64,000 bases of DNA from Chryseobacterium sp. Bi04 (GTDB lineage: Bacteria; Bacteroidota; Bacteroidia; Flavobacteriales; Weeksellaceae), in assembly GCF_918698085.1 (NCBI RefSeq), contig NZ_CAKKLP010000016.1:50191-114190 (forward strand), in the 5' to 3' direction. A program made the position numbers and the translations under genes. The notes under the pieces are model-generated. The model was given only the letters and a program-made list of their open reading frames with translations, ran no database searches and had not been told where the DNA came from. Of this stretch, positions 16,756 through 26,141 are shown piece after piece. The number at the start of each line of letters is the position of its first letter. The stretch's first letter is position 1.

Positions 16756-16772
16756 CATACAACAAAAAGATT

Positions 16773-17471
16773 ATGAATACACTAGAATTTACCCTCCGGC
16801 TTTTCACAGCATTCCTCCTGGGTGCCGGCATTGGTTTTGAAAGACAGTGGCGCCAAAAAAGTGCCGGTCTCCGTACCAATACATTGGTATGCCTGGGCTC
16901 TGCGGCCTTCGTTCTGCTTTCCATCAGAATCGGAGGTGATGCTACAGGCAGAATAGCTTCCTATATTGTGAGTGGCATAGGCTTTCTGGGAGGAGGTGTT
17001 ATTATGAAAGACGGGCTTACTGTACGGGGACTCAATACGGCAGCTACTATTTGGTGTTCGGCTTCCGTGGGAGCTCTTAGCGCTATAGGCCTTCCTTTTG
17101 AAGCAGCTATTACCAGCGGGTTTATTATTCTCACACATGTCATTCTCCGTCCTTTAGGAGTAAAGCTTGGCAACACTATCAGCAGCCGAAATCTTTATAC
17201 CGAATATTTAATCAGTATCAAATGTAAAAGTGAGGTGGAAAACCACATCCGGATACAGCTGATGCAGTCTTTAAGCGGGAATGATAAAATATTACTGAAA
17301 TCTCTCACCAGCGATGATAACGGCGTTCCTGAAAATGCCATCATTACAGCAGAAGTTCACGCTTCTACTCCACAGGACAGTTTCATGGAAAAAATAACCA
17401 GCAGACTTACTATTGAAGATAAAGTCATCAGGGTAAGCTGGGAAATTATAGGTACTGAAACTGATTTATAA
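16773..17471 (+). CDS. mgtC: MgtC/SapB family protein
   Basis: 232 residues from the ATG at 16773, chosen because MNTLEFTLRLFTAFLLGAG aligns with the usual family start; an in-frame ATG at 16752 lies inside a hairpin arm. The N-terminal membrane domain (about 1-135) carries the family hallmarks IGFERQWRQKSAGLRTN and GIGFLGGGVIM, followed by LNTAATIWCSASVGAL. A soluble C-terminal domain follows. MgtC proteins are inner-membrane factors needed for growth at low Mg2+ and modulate ATP synthase or transport in some hosts. The gene sits directly before an mgtA/mgtB remnant, as in the mgtCB order of Salmonella. Confidence 0.9.
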   Translation: MNTLEFTLRLFTAFLLGAGIGFERQWRQKSAGLRTNTLVCLGSAAFVLLSIRIGGDATGRIASYIVSGIGFLGGGVIMKDGLTVRGLNTAATIWCSASVGALSAIGLPFEAAITSGFIILTHVILRPLGVKLGNTISSRNLYTEYLISIKCKSEVENHIRIQLMQSLSGNDKILLKSLTSDDNGVPENAIITAEVHASTPQDSFMEKITSRLTIEDKVIRVSWEIIGTETDL

Positions 17472-17494
17472 CATTTAACACCAACCCTGAAGCC

Positions 17495-17813
17495 ATGTTA
17501 AAAAAATATTCCAACAAAAATCTCGACTCCGCAGCGCTTGTAAAATTGAAAGAAGCTGCCTCAGAGAACGAAAAAATGATTTATGCTATGCTGGAAACTT
17601 CAGAAGAAGGGCTAAGCGAAAACACCGTAAAAGACCATTTAAAAATATATGGTAAAAATGAAATTGCCACTCAGAAAGCACCTTCATGGCTTAAGCAGTT
17701 TGCCCACTACTATGGGGTATTTCCCTTATCTGACTGCCATTCTTACAGGATATTGTATCCTCACTCAGTTTGTAAAACAACGGTTCATCAAAAAATTTGG
17801 ACAGTGGCTATAA
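17495..17813 (+). pseudogene. mgtA/mgtB-type Mg2+ P-type ATPase, internally deleted remnant
   Basis: The first 71 codons read as the cytosolic N-terminus of a Mg2+-importing P-type ATPase (TSEEGLSENTVKDHLKIYGK, NEIATQKAPSWLKQF). From about 17709 the next frame reads YFPYLTAILTGYCILTQFVK and ends FGQWL at a TAA (17811-17813), which is the C-terminal membrane segment of MgtA/MgtB. About 780 residues of a normal ~890, including the phosphorylation site and ATP domain, are missing, and the junction is shifted by one base. The original frame continues to 17872 as a meaningless tail. It cannot be a working transporter. Confidence 0.85.
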
Positions 17814-17900
17814 TAGGTTTGCAGCAACAGAAAATAAACGATGTAACTATTGCATTACAGGCTCTCAATTAAGAATAAATCATTGGTTATAAATATTTAT

Positions 17901-19004
17901 ATGAAAAATACTGTATTATCAATACTGCTTTTGGCTTTTATTATTTCTTGTAAAGATTCCAAAAGAGAAAACCCACAAAGCCAGGATCTTCAATTAAAGG
18001 GAGATCATGTGATTATTCCTGAAAACAATCCTGTTTTAAAAACCATTAAGACAGAAGTGATCACCGAAAAGCAGCACAGTGATGGGGTAGTGTCTGCAGG
18101 AACTATCCAGGCCATTCCCAATCATTATGCAGAAATTGCCAGTCCTTTTTCCGGAAGAATTACAAAATCCTTTATCCGGCTTGGTCAAAATGTTTCTGCG
18201 GGAAGCCCGCTTTTTGAAATCCTTTCTTCCGATTATTTTTCAGTTCAGAAGGATTATACAGATGCCTTAAATGATGTGCAGCTGGCAGAGAAAAATTACA
18301 GGCGTCAGCAGGATCTGGTAAAACATGGGGTCGGTATTCAAAAAGAGCTGGATGAAGCGGAAACAGATTTTAAAAATAAAAAGACCTCACTTTCTAATGC
18401 CTCCTCTGCCCTGAAGGTATATAACAGCAAAGGAGGAGGCATAGGAAGTCCCCTTATTGTAAGAGCTCCTATCAATGGAGAAATTATTTCCAACAAGATT
18501 GTTAACGGTCAGTATCTGAAAAGTGACGCTGATCCTGTAATTATTATTGCAGAACTTTCCAAAGTATGGATTTCCGGGGATGTTAAAGAAAAAGACATTC
18601 GTTTTGTCAATAACGGTGATCACGTTTCCGTAAAAATAAGCGCTTATCCGGATCGGAATATTACAGGAAAAGTATATCATATTAATGAAATAGTAGACGA
18701 GAATACCCGAAGTATAAAAGTCCTTATAGAATGTGATAATCCGGACAGAAAGTTAAAACCGGGTATGTATGCCACCGTTAATTTCTCAACAACTCCCGAA
18801 AAAACAGTTATGATCCCCGTTACCGCTTTAATGCAGCAGGACAACACTCAGTATGTATGGACAAAAACGGGTAAGAACCAATTTACCAAAAGATCCGTAA
18901 CAACCGGTGAAACTGACCAGAAATCGGTAAGAATTATTTCCGGATTGAAGTCGGGAGAGACCATTATGACTGAGGGCGGAATTTATATGCTGGAGGCAAA
19001 ATAA
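17901..19004 (+). CDS. RND efflux periplasmic adaptor (membrane fusion protein), lipoprotein
   Basis: 367 residues from the ATG at 17901, which begins a lipoprotein signal with lipobox FIISC; the upstream in-frame extension lacks an ATG and is disregarded. Domains follow the CusB/CzcB pattern: a lipoyl-like half (GRITKSFIRLGQNVSAGSPL), a coiled-coil hairpin (about 110-170, rich in Lys, Glu and Asp), the second lipoyl half (VRAPINGEI), then beta-barrel and membrane-proximal domains with LKPGMYATV. It should link the inner-membrane pump to the outer-membrane channel encoded downstream. First gene of a three-gene operon. Confidence 0.92.
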   Translation: MKNTVLSILLLAFIISCKDSKRENPQSQDLQLKGDHVIIPENNPVLKTIKTEVITEKQHSDGVVSAGTIQAIPNHYAEIASPFSGRITKSFIRLGQNVSAGSPLFEILSSDYFSVQKDYTDALNDVQLAEKNYRRQQDLVKHGVGIQKELDEAETDFKNKKTSLSNASSALKVYNSKGGGIGSPLIVRAPINGEIISNKIVNGQYLKSDADPVIIIAELSKVWISGDVKEKDIRFVNNGDHVSVKISAYPDRNITGKVYHINEIVDENTRSIKVLIECDNPDRKLKPGMYATVNFSTTPEKTVMIPVTALMQQDNTQYVWTKTGKNQFTKRSVTTGETDQKSVRIISGLKSGETIMTEGGIYMLEAK

Positions 19005-19111
19005 TATGAATGTGATAAAATGTACAATCTAAAAACTATAAAGTACCGTATCCTGTTCAGTACAAACATATGATACGTAAGATTTTATACGCTGTACAAA
19101 AATTAAGAATT

Positions 19112-22100
19112 ATGAAGCAATTACTTACAATCTCTATACAGAAGAGGTGGCTGATGCTCGCGCTCTTCCTCTTACTAGGATTTTTTGGTTATTATTCCTG
19201 GACCAGATTATCCATAGAAGCTTATCCTGACATTGCCGATGTCAGCTCACAGGTGGTTACACAGGTACCGGGACTGGCTGCTGAAGAAGTAGAACAGCAA
19301 ATTACTATTCCGTTAGAACGGGCTTTGAATGGGCTTCCGGGAATGCATGTTATGCGAAGCAAAAGCTCTTTTGGACTTTCTATTATTACAATGGTATTCG
19401 ATGACGGTGTAGATGATTACTGGGCCAGACAGCGAATCCAGGAAAGGCTGACCGATGTGGAGCTTCCCTATGGTGCACAGCCGGGGATGGATCCCCTTAC
19501 CTCTCCTATCGGCGAAGTCTATCGTTATATTATCGAAAGCAATACCCATAGTCTACGGGAACTTACCGATTTACAAAATTTTGTAATTATTCCACGCATT
19601 AAACAGGTTTCAGGAATTGCTGATGTGACTAATTTTGGGGGTATTACTACCCAGTTTCAGATCGAACTGGATCCTCATAAACTAGAGCAGTATGGTCTTT
19701 CATTATCTGAAGTTACGGAAACTATTTCCAGAAATAATGTAAGCGCCGGCGGGAGTATGCTACCCCGGGGAAACCTGGCCTATGTGATCCGGGGGATAGG
19801 TTTGGTAAAAGACCTAACTGACCTTGGAAAAATTGTAGTTAAAACACAGAATGGAGTTCCTGTTTTCCTGAATGATGTGGGAGCACTAAAATATGGAAAC
19901 CTGGAAAGAAAAGGTATTCTAAGCTATACAGACAGAAAACGCAACTACTCCGAAAGTGTAGAAGGAATTGTACTTTTACTAAGAGGACAAAATCCGTCAC
20001 AAGTACTGGAAGGTGTTCATCAGGCTATTGAGGAATTGAATAATGAGACCCTTCCTTCAGGGGTAAAAATTCATCCTTTCCTGGACAGAACCGACCTTGT
20101 AAAAACAACCCTTACCACCGTATCCCATACCCTTACTGAGGGAATTGTACTGGTTATTATTGTACTGATTGTATTTCTGGGAAGCTGGAGAGGTGCATTA
20201 TTGGTTGCTATTACCATTCCGCTTTCCTTATTGTTTGCATTTATCTTAATGCATTTCACTAATATTCCTGCCAACCTCCTTTCACTCGGAGCCATTGATT
20301 TTGGAATTATTGTAGATGGTGCCATCGTCATGTTGGAAACTATCCTGAAAAAAAGAGAGGATAATGCAGAGGAAACTCTCGAAGAAAAAACAATTACCCA
20401 AAGAGTGATTGAAGTAGCCAAGCCTATTTTCTTTTCCACCATTATCATCATTACCGCGTATCTCCCGTTATTCGCGTTTGAAAGAGTAGAGAAAAAACTG
20501 TTTACCCCAATGGCGTTCACCGTAGGTTATGCCTTATTGGGAGCACTCGCTGTAGCGCTGCTTCTTATTCCCGGATTAGCCTATGTGATCTACCGTAAAC
20601 CACAAAAAATATATCATAACAAATGGCTGGAAAAAATAAGTACTGCCTATGGAAAAAGAATAGAAAAGATCATGCAGACTCCTAAAAAAGTCATTATACC
20701 GGTCAGCATTGTATTATTATCTGCAGGAATACTTTCTTATACTGTAGGAAAAGATTTCCTTCCCGAGCTGGATGAAGGATCTATATGGTTGCAGGTACAA
20801 CTGCCTCCCGGTATTTCTTTAGCCAAATCAAAAGAAATGAGTGATACCCTGCGTGCCCGAACACTGAAACATCAGGAAGTTACCTATATGATGATCCAGG
20901 CAGGCCGTAATGATGATGGTACCGACCCATGGACCGCTTCTCATTTTGAAGTATCTGTTGGTATAAAACCTTACAGCGAATGGCCTTCCGGAAAAACTAA
21001 AGCAGATTTAATTAAGGAACTGGATGCAGATTATAAAAATATGCCGGGATTCACCGTAGGCTTTTCACAGCCTATGATTGATGGGGTTATGGATAAAATC
21101 TCCGGGGCACATAGTGAACTGGTTGTAAAAGTATACGGCGAAGAATTTAAGGAAACCCGAAGAATTGCCGAAAACATAATGTCTACTTTGAATACAATTC
21201 CCGGTTCTGCTGACCTTGCCATCGATCAGGAACCTCCTTTACCTCAACTGCAAATTATTGCCGACAGGGACAAAATTGCTCAATACGGCCTCAATGTAGC
21301 AAATGTAGCAGACCTTATTGAAGTTGCATTAGGGGGAAAAGCGATTTCTCAAATCTTTATCGGCAATAAAGTATATGATATTTCCTGCCGGTACACCGAA
21401 GACAGCCGCGATACTCCGGATAAAATAGGAAACCTGATGCTTACCTCAGCTTCCGGGGCAAAAATTCCATTGTCGCAGGTAGCAGAGGTAAAATTAAGCA
21501 CCGGTGAAAGTACCATTACCAGAGAAATGAATAAGCGTCACCTCACTGTAAAACTGAATTTAAGAGGTACTGACCTTTCTTCTTTCCTGAAAAAAGCTCA
21601 GGATAAAATTGAAAAAGACATTCAATACGATCACGGAAAATACCAGGTTAAATGGGGTGGTCAGTTTGAAAATCAAAACAGGGCTTATTCCAGGTTAGCA
21701 TTTATTGTTCCGCTGGCGTTGGCGATTATGTTCCTGTTACTGTATAGTGCATTTGGTGATTTCAGACAGGCTTTGGTCCTTATGTCTATCGTTCCGTTGG
21801 CACTATTCGGTGGAATGCTGGCCCTTAATATACGCGGAATGTCTCTTAATGTCTCTTCTGCTGTCGGGTTTATTGCACTGTTTGGGGTAGCCATTCAAAA
21901 CGGGGTCATCATGATTTCTCATATCAATGACCTTCGTAAAAAAGGTTATGATTTGAATATTGCAGTCACCAAAGGGGCAAAAGATCGTTTCAGGCCGGTA
22001 CTGATGACGGCCACCGTTGCAGTAATCGGACTATTCCCAGCATCATTGGCTACAGGAATCGGTTCAGATGTTCAGCGACCTCTGGCTACGGTGATCGTTT

Positions 22101-22207
22101 ACGGGTTGATGTTCTCTACTATTTTAACACTGTTTGTTCTGCCTGCTATTTATTTTATGGCTGAACGCCGCAATGAAAAACAAAATTTAGAATCAGATGA
22201 AAATTAG
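19112..22207 (+). CDS. heavy-metal efflux RND permease, CzcA/CusA family
   Basis: 1031 residues from the ATG at 19112, which matches the family start (ISIQKRWLML...); an ATG at 19070 adds 14 residues. Twelve membrane segments and two large periplasmic loops are evident. EEVEQQITIPLERALNGLPG is the classic porter-domain signature. The TM4 motif AIDFGIIVDGAIVMLE has the DFG...DGA form of divalent-cation pumps (Co/Zn/Cd/Ni), not the form of Cu/Ag pumps. It should be the proton-driven inner-membrane component. It overlaps the next gene by 11 bases. Confidence 0.93.
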   Translation: MKQLLTISIQKRWLMLALFLLLGFFGYYSWTRLSIEAYPDIADVSSQVVTQVPGLAAEEVEQQITIPLERALNGLPGMHVMRSKSSFGLSIITMVFDDGVDDYWARQRIQERLTDVELPYGAQPGMDPLTSPIGEVYRYIIESNTHSLRELTDLQNFVIIPRIKQVSGIADVTNFGGITTQFQIELDPHKLEQYGLSLSEVTETISRNNVSAGGSMLPRGNLAYVIRGIGLVKDLTDLGKIVVKTQNGVPVFLNDVGALKYGNLERKGILSYTDRKRNYSESVEGIVLLLRGQNPSQVLEGVHQAIEELNNETLPSGVKIHPFLDRTDLVKTTLTTVSHTLTEGIVLVIIVLIVFLGSWRGALLVAITIPLSLLFAFILMHFTNIPANLLSLGAIDFGIIVDGAIVMLETILKKREDNAEETLEEKTITQRVIEVAKPIFFSTIIIITAYLPLFAFERVEKKLFTPMAFTVGYALLGALAVALLLIPGLAYVIYRKPQKIYHNKWLEKISTAYGKRIEKIMQTPKKVIIPVSIVLLSAGILSYTVGKDFLPELDEGSIWLQVQLPPGISLAKSKEMSDTLRARTLKHQEVTYMMIQAGRNDDGTDPWTASHFEVSVGIKPYSEWPSGKTKADLIKELDADYKNMPGFTVGFSQPMIDGVMDKISGAHSELVVKVYGEEFKETRRIAENIMSTLNTIPGSADLAIDQEPPLPQLQIIADRDKIAQYGLNVANVADLIEVALGGKAISQIFIGNKVYDISCRYTEDSRDTPDKIGNLMLTSASGAKIPLSQVAEVKLSTGESTITREMNKRHLTVKLNLRGTDLSSFLKKAQDKIEKDIQYDHGKYQVKWGGQFENQNRAYSRLAFIVPLALAIMFLLLYSAFGDFRQALVLMSIVPLALFGGMLALNIRGMSLNVSSAVGFIALFGVAIQNGVIMISHINDLRKKGYDLNIAVTKGAKDRFRPVLMTATVAVIGLFPASLATGIGSDVQRPLATVIVYGLMFSTILTLFVLPAIYFMAERRNEKQNLESDEN

Positions 22208-23465
22208 AGCTCATTTTATCATACTATTTGCTGTGTTATTCAGCATGACAGGTATACTAAAGGCACAGGAAAAAGAACTTATACGTTTTGAAGAATACCT
22301 GAGTCTTGTAGGAAAGAAAAACCTCAGCTATGCCGCCCAAAAATATAACGTAGGTATAGCTGAAGCATCCATCCAGACTGCAGGTATGTTTCCGGATCCG
22401 CAACTGGAAATGGAAACCACCAACAATGGGGTAAGAGAAAATATGGGGTATGTTTACGGAGCATCCATCGGCTGGACGCTGGAGCTGGGAGGTAAAAGAA
22501 AAGCCAGAATAAATCTGGCCAGAAATCAATCTGAACTTAGCAAAATACAATTGCAGGATTTTTTCAGAAATCTCCGTGCTGATGCAGGTTTAGGATATAT
22601 TGATGCTTTAAAATCCAAAGCCCTTCTGGAAGTACAGCAGGATTCATACAAAAACGTACTGCAACTGGCCAAGTCCGACAGCATCCGATACCGCCTAGGA
22701 ACAATATCACTGGTTACAGCAAAACAGAGTAAACTGGAAGCTGCCTCCTTACTCAACGAAGTATTTCAGGCTGAAAGTGCAGAACAGCAAGCATTAACCA
22801 ATTTATCGGTATTTCTCAGTGACCACAAAATGACCGGCAGAGAGGTTACCGGAGATTTTAATGCTTTCAACAGAAATTTCAGTGTAGATGATCTGATCCT
22901 CCAGGCACTGAATGAAAGAACAGATGTATTGGCAGCCAAGCAAAATACACAAATTACCCAAAGCCAGATCAGCCTTGAAAAAGCCAACCGTACCATAGAC
23001 CTGGGAATCAGTGCCGGTGCAGAACGACATACTGAGGCCATCAATGAAATAGCTCCTTCACCAACCGTAAATGCAGTAAAAATAGGACTTAGCATTCCTT
23101 TGAAATTTTCAAACAGAAGAAATGCAGGATTAAAAATAGCAGAAATGGCCCATTCTCAGGCAGAGGTTGAATACCAACAGATTGAGCAAAGCATACAGGC
23201 AGATGTGATGCAGGCTTATCAGCAATATACAGCCACTCAGAAGCAGGTAAAACAGTTCCATAACGGAATGCTTACTGAGGCCAAAAGTATATTGGAAGGG
23301 ATTACGTACAGCTATAAAAGAGGGGAAAGTTCTATTCTGGAGGTTCTGAATGCCCAGAGAACCTACAACAGTATCAGGAAAGACTATTACCAGGCCCTTG
23401 CAGATAATGCTGCTGCTTTAATTGAGCTTGAGCGGAAAGCAGGAATCTGGGATATTGAATTTTAG
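22197..23465 (+). CDS. TolC-family outer-membrane efflux protein (CzcC-like)
   Basis: 422 residues. Signal peptide with cleavage probably after GILKAQ (about residue 24), then the two outer-membrane-efflux-protein repeats with long helices rich in Gln, Ala and Glu (for example AKQSKLEAASLLNEVFQAES and EQSIQADVMQAYQQY). PQLEMETTNNG near the start and ERKAGIW near the end are typical of the CzcC branch. It completes the tripartite pump, and its start overlaps the permease stop. A bidirectional terminator follows. Confidence 0.9.
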   Translation: MKIRAHFIILFAVLFSMTGILKAQEKELIRFEEYLSLVGKKNLSYAAQKYNVGIAEASIQTAGMFPDPQLEMETTNNGVRENMGYVYGASIGWTLELGGKRKARINLARNQSELSKIQLQDFFRNLRADAGLGYIDALKSKALLEVQQDSYKNVLQLAKSDSIRYRLGTISLVTAKQSKLEAASLLNEVFQAESAEQQALTNLSVFLSDHKMTGREVTGDFNAFNRNFSVDDLILQALNERTDVLAAKQNTQITQSQISLEKANRTIDLGISAGAERHTEAINEIAPSPTVNAVKIGLSIPLKFSNRRNAGLKIAEMAHSQAEVEYQQIEQSIQADVMQAYQQYTATQKQVKQFHNGMLTEAKSILEGITYSYKRGESSILEVLNAQRTYNSIRKDYYQALADNAAALIELERKAGIWDIEF

Positions 23466-23543
23466 AAAATAAAACTGAGAACATTTTTCATCAAAAAACT
23501 ATAAGACTACAGATTAATTCCATATTCCTTTTTTTTCATTATC

Positions 23544-23582
23544 AAAAAAGCTCTGAGATCTATATGATTCCGGAGCTTTTTT
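23544..23582. terminator. bidirectional terminator between tolC-like gene and DUF1801 gene
   Basis: AAAAAAGCTC-T-G / C-G-GAGCTTTTTT stem between two convergent genes, with T-runs on both strands. Confidence 0.8.
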
Positions 23583-23584
23583 AC

Positions 23585-24040
23585 TTATTTCTTGTATTGA
23601 GATTCATAAATACTGACCCAGTCTTCAGGCGTCATTTTCTTACTCAGCTCAGCAATTAATTCAAAAGGGATATCTTCCACTTTTTTGAAACGGACACAGG
23701 ATTTTCCCATATCCAGTTTTCTCGTGGAGTATTTTGGATATTCGGCCACAAACCATTCTAAAAGTTCCGGCGTGGAATACAGCCCCATATGGTATAATGC
23801 TATAAAATTTTTCTGAGAAGCCAGATTAATGAAAGGCAAAGGTGTATTGGCGGCACAATGATAGCCGGCAGGATATGTTTTCAAGGGGACAACCCAGCCT
23901 ATCATTCCATAATTGGTGGCATCCTCAAACCCCTCCGGTAAGTTGGTATTAATGATATCAACAAGTTTCCTGAAAGCCTCCTGTCTGTCTTCAGGAATCT
24001 TTGAAATATAATCTTCAATCGACTTAGATAAAATTTGCAT
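23585..24040 (-). CDS. DUF1801 domain-containing protein
   Basis: 151 residues, cytoplasmic. IEDYISKIPEDRQEAFRKLV at the N-terminus and the central NYGMIGWVVPL and NLASQKNFIALYHMGLY fit the DUF1801 (YdhG-like) fold. The C-terminus DMGKSCVRFKKVEDIPFELI is also typical. The biochemical role of the family is not known. It stands alone between the efflux operon and the T9SS genes. Confidence 0.85.
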   Translation of the reverse strand: MQILSKSIEDYISKIPEDRQEAFRKLVDIINTNLPEGFEDATNYGMIGWVVPLKTYPAGYHCAANTPLPFINLASQKNFIALYHMGLYSTPELLEWFVAEYPKYSTRKLDMGKSCVRFKKVEDIPFELIAELSKKMTPEDWVSIYESQYKK

Positions 24041-24091
24041 TTTCAGTTCGTTTTTAAAGGATCAAATTAATAAAAAAATTCATCACAAGGT

Positions 24092-24124
24092 AAAAAAAAT
24101 GGCAGTACATCACTATACTGCCAT
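24092..24124 (-). terminator. terminator of the first T9SS cargo gene
   Basis: ATGGCAGTA / TACTGCCAT stem with an 8-base loop, followed on the minus strand by eight T. The same hairpin sequence recurs at 26090-26121 after the paralogue. Confidence 0.75.
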
Positions 24125-24147
24125 ACAATTATTTACATAAAAAAAAC

Positions 24148-25947
24148 TTATTTTTTAACAACTTTTACAGTAGATTGAGTACCATCTTTAAAATAAAGGG
24201 TAACAAAATATAATCCGGAGTTCAGCATACTTAGATTAAGCTCTTTTACAGGGCCATCAATCGTATTCACTATTCTTCCTGACAGATCTCCCACTGTGGC
24301 AGACTTCACTTCTCTTGTATCTGATATATAGAGGATATCTTTAAAAGGATTCGGATGAACTTCAGCTTTCCTTGTTGTTTTATTTACTTCCGAAGTACTC
24401 AGCTGAGCACTTTCAACAGTAAAGTCATCTATATAGAAATTATAATCAAGACCTTCATTTACCGTTCCGGAAGTTCCATAAAATGCAAATAGCGTACTGG
24501 CATTGGTATTGGCCGTTAAATTATAAGTATATTCATTCGATGTATTGGAAGGTCCATTAGCCGTGTTCCAGGTTTGTAATATCGTCCACGTAGTTCCTCC
24601 GTCCTCGGAAATCATGAAATGAACAAGGTCATCAGCACCCATCAAAGAGGTAGCCGTTCCGGAATAAGTGGTAACACCATAGTTAAATTTCACTCTATAT
24701 CCCCCTGCTGAAAGATCGAACGGTACTGTTTTAAGCCATCCTGTTCTATTGGCAGAATATAAATTCATATGTACGGACGGTCCGTTAGCTGATGCATTTA
24801 AGAAATTACGCTGATCCCAATAGACCGTAGTTCCGGTAGATCCTGTGGAAGGGCTTCCTCCGGAGATATTATTAGCCCAACATGTCCCCGGAACGCTGCT
24901 GAAATTATTGGTATATGGAGGTACTAAGGCACCACATAACGTAGTAAATGATTTAGAGAATGACCATGCACTTTCACCCGTTGCAGTACTGCAATTTGTT
25001 CTTACCCAATAATAATAGGTTGTACTTGGAGCTAAACTTCCCAATGTATAAGAGGTTCCTGTTACATCCGAATAACTTGGAACTGTAGCGCTGGTAGGAG
25101 TTGTAGAACTTGTACTGTAATAAATATCATGGCTTACGGCTTGTGTACCGGCAGGAACTGTCCACGAAATATCTGCAGAATTTGAGGTAACCGTTCCTGT
25201 AGCAGATAATGCAGGAGCTACACAATCAGTATAAGCATCAGCCGAGAACGCAAAAATATTAGCTACACCTCCACTATTGGTTTTGGTTATCGTAACACTC
25301 TGAATGGGTTTTGCCTGGTTGGCAGCATCAATATTCAGAACAGTCTGATATAATCTCGGATTAGTAGAATTAGCATCCAATACATCTGTAGTTCTAAGAA
25401 TCCTTCCTATCCCCTGAATGGCATAATTAGCTCCTCCGTACCAGTCGGTGATCGTTTGCCCGGTAAAAACCTGAGTCGTGTTGTCTGTAAAATTAACGGT
25501 GACATTTACTGTGGAGCTACCACTTCCACTGGTAGAAAGCATATATAACTTAAAAGCGGCTACAGGATTCGTAAATACCAGGGTTCCTGTATTTGTTCCT
25601 GTGGTATTACTGTTAATTCTTAAAGAATTATTTCCTGAATAATCTCCAAGCTGATAGCTTAAACCCGGCGTTGCAGCTACCGCTGAATTGATAATCCCAT
25701 TGACAGGAAGACCGTAAGTAAGCGGTGTACTACTCGCAGCGAGCTGAAAGTCCCTGGAAACAAAATTGTAGGAAACTCCATCCACATCCATTGTTGTAGA
25801 AGTCATAGAAGATCCTATCCCATTGGCGATAACATCAGCTGTATATCCCGACTGAACGGGCATGGTTTGAAAATTTTGAGCCATCATTGATGATGTAAAA
25901 AGCAGAGCTGTAATACTTAAAGCTCCAAAAAATAATGTTCTTTTCAT
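24148..25947 (-). CDS. secreted protein with fibronectin type III domain and T9SS sorting domain
   Basis: 599 residues. Signal peptide ending SMMAQ (about residue 24). Residues 25-235 form a beta-rich module starting NFQTMPVQSGYTADVIANG that recurs in the neighbouring gene. A fibronectin type III domain follows (about 243-337; STTYYYWVRTNC), then a jelly-roll-like module (about 340-512) with YNFYIDDFTVE, and finally a type A T9SS C-terminal domain of about 80 residues (VHPNPFKDILYISD ... GLYFVTLYFKDG). It should be exported through the outer membrane and probably surface-attached. Ligand or enzyme activity is not evident. Confidence 0.85.
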   Translation of the reverse strand: MKRTLFFGALSITALLFTSSMMAQNFQTMPVQSGYTADVIANGIGSSMTSTTMDVDGVSYNFVSRDFQLAASSTPLTYGLPVNGIINSAVAATPGLSYQLGDYSGNNSLRINSNTTGTNTGTLVFTNPVAAFKLYMLSTSGSGSSTVNVTVNFTDNTTQVFTGQTITDWYGGANYAIQGIGRILRTTDVLDANSTNPRLYQTVLNIDAANQAKPIQSVTITKTNSGGVANIFAFSADAYTDCVAPALSATGTVTSNSADISWTVPAGTQAVSHDIYYSTSSTTPTSATVPSYSDVTGTSYTLGSLAPSTTYYYWVRTNCSTATGESAWSFSKSFTTLCGALVPPYTNNFSSVPGTCWANNISGGSPSTGSTGTTVYWDQRNFLNASANGPSVHMNLYSANRTGWLKTVPFDLSAGGYRVKFNYGVTTYSGTATSLMGADDLVHFMISEDGGTTWTILQTWNTANGPSNTSNEYTYNLTANTNASTLFAFYGTSGTVNEGLDYNFYIDDFTVESAQLSTSEVNKTTRKAEVHPNPFKDILYISDTREVKSATVGDLSGRIVNTIDGPVKELNLSMLNSGLYFVTLYFKDGTQSTVKVVKK

Positions 25948-26057
25948 ATTGACTAATATTTATCCAGTAAATTTATAAAAAAAATAACATTAAAAGTATT
26001 TTATCATCATTTTCAAAAAGAAAACGCATTATAATTAAATAAAAATAATATTTATTG

Positions 26058-26075
26058 AAAAAAAAAAAAAAAAAA
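26058..26075. repeat. 18-base poly-A run
   Basis: Uninterrupted homopolymer of A downstream of the second T9SS cargo gene and upstream of the first. It is outside genes and could vary in length by slippage or sequencing error. Confidence 0.9.
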
Positions 26076-26089
26076 TTTCAACACAGGAT

Positions 26090-26121
26090 AAAAAAATGGC
26101 AGTACATCACTATACTGCCAT
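26090..26121 (-). terminator. terminator of the second T9SS cargo gene
   Basis: ATGGCAGTA / TACTGCCAT stem and loop identical to the hairpin after the first paralogue, followed on the minus strand by six T. Confidence 0.75.
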
Positions 26122-26141
26122 ACAATTCTTTACATAAAAAC

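Noticed and set aside
20071..20520. 149-residue minus-strand open frame inside the RND permease gene
   Set aside because: Shadow of a well-supported gene with clear family motifs on the plus strand.
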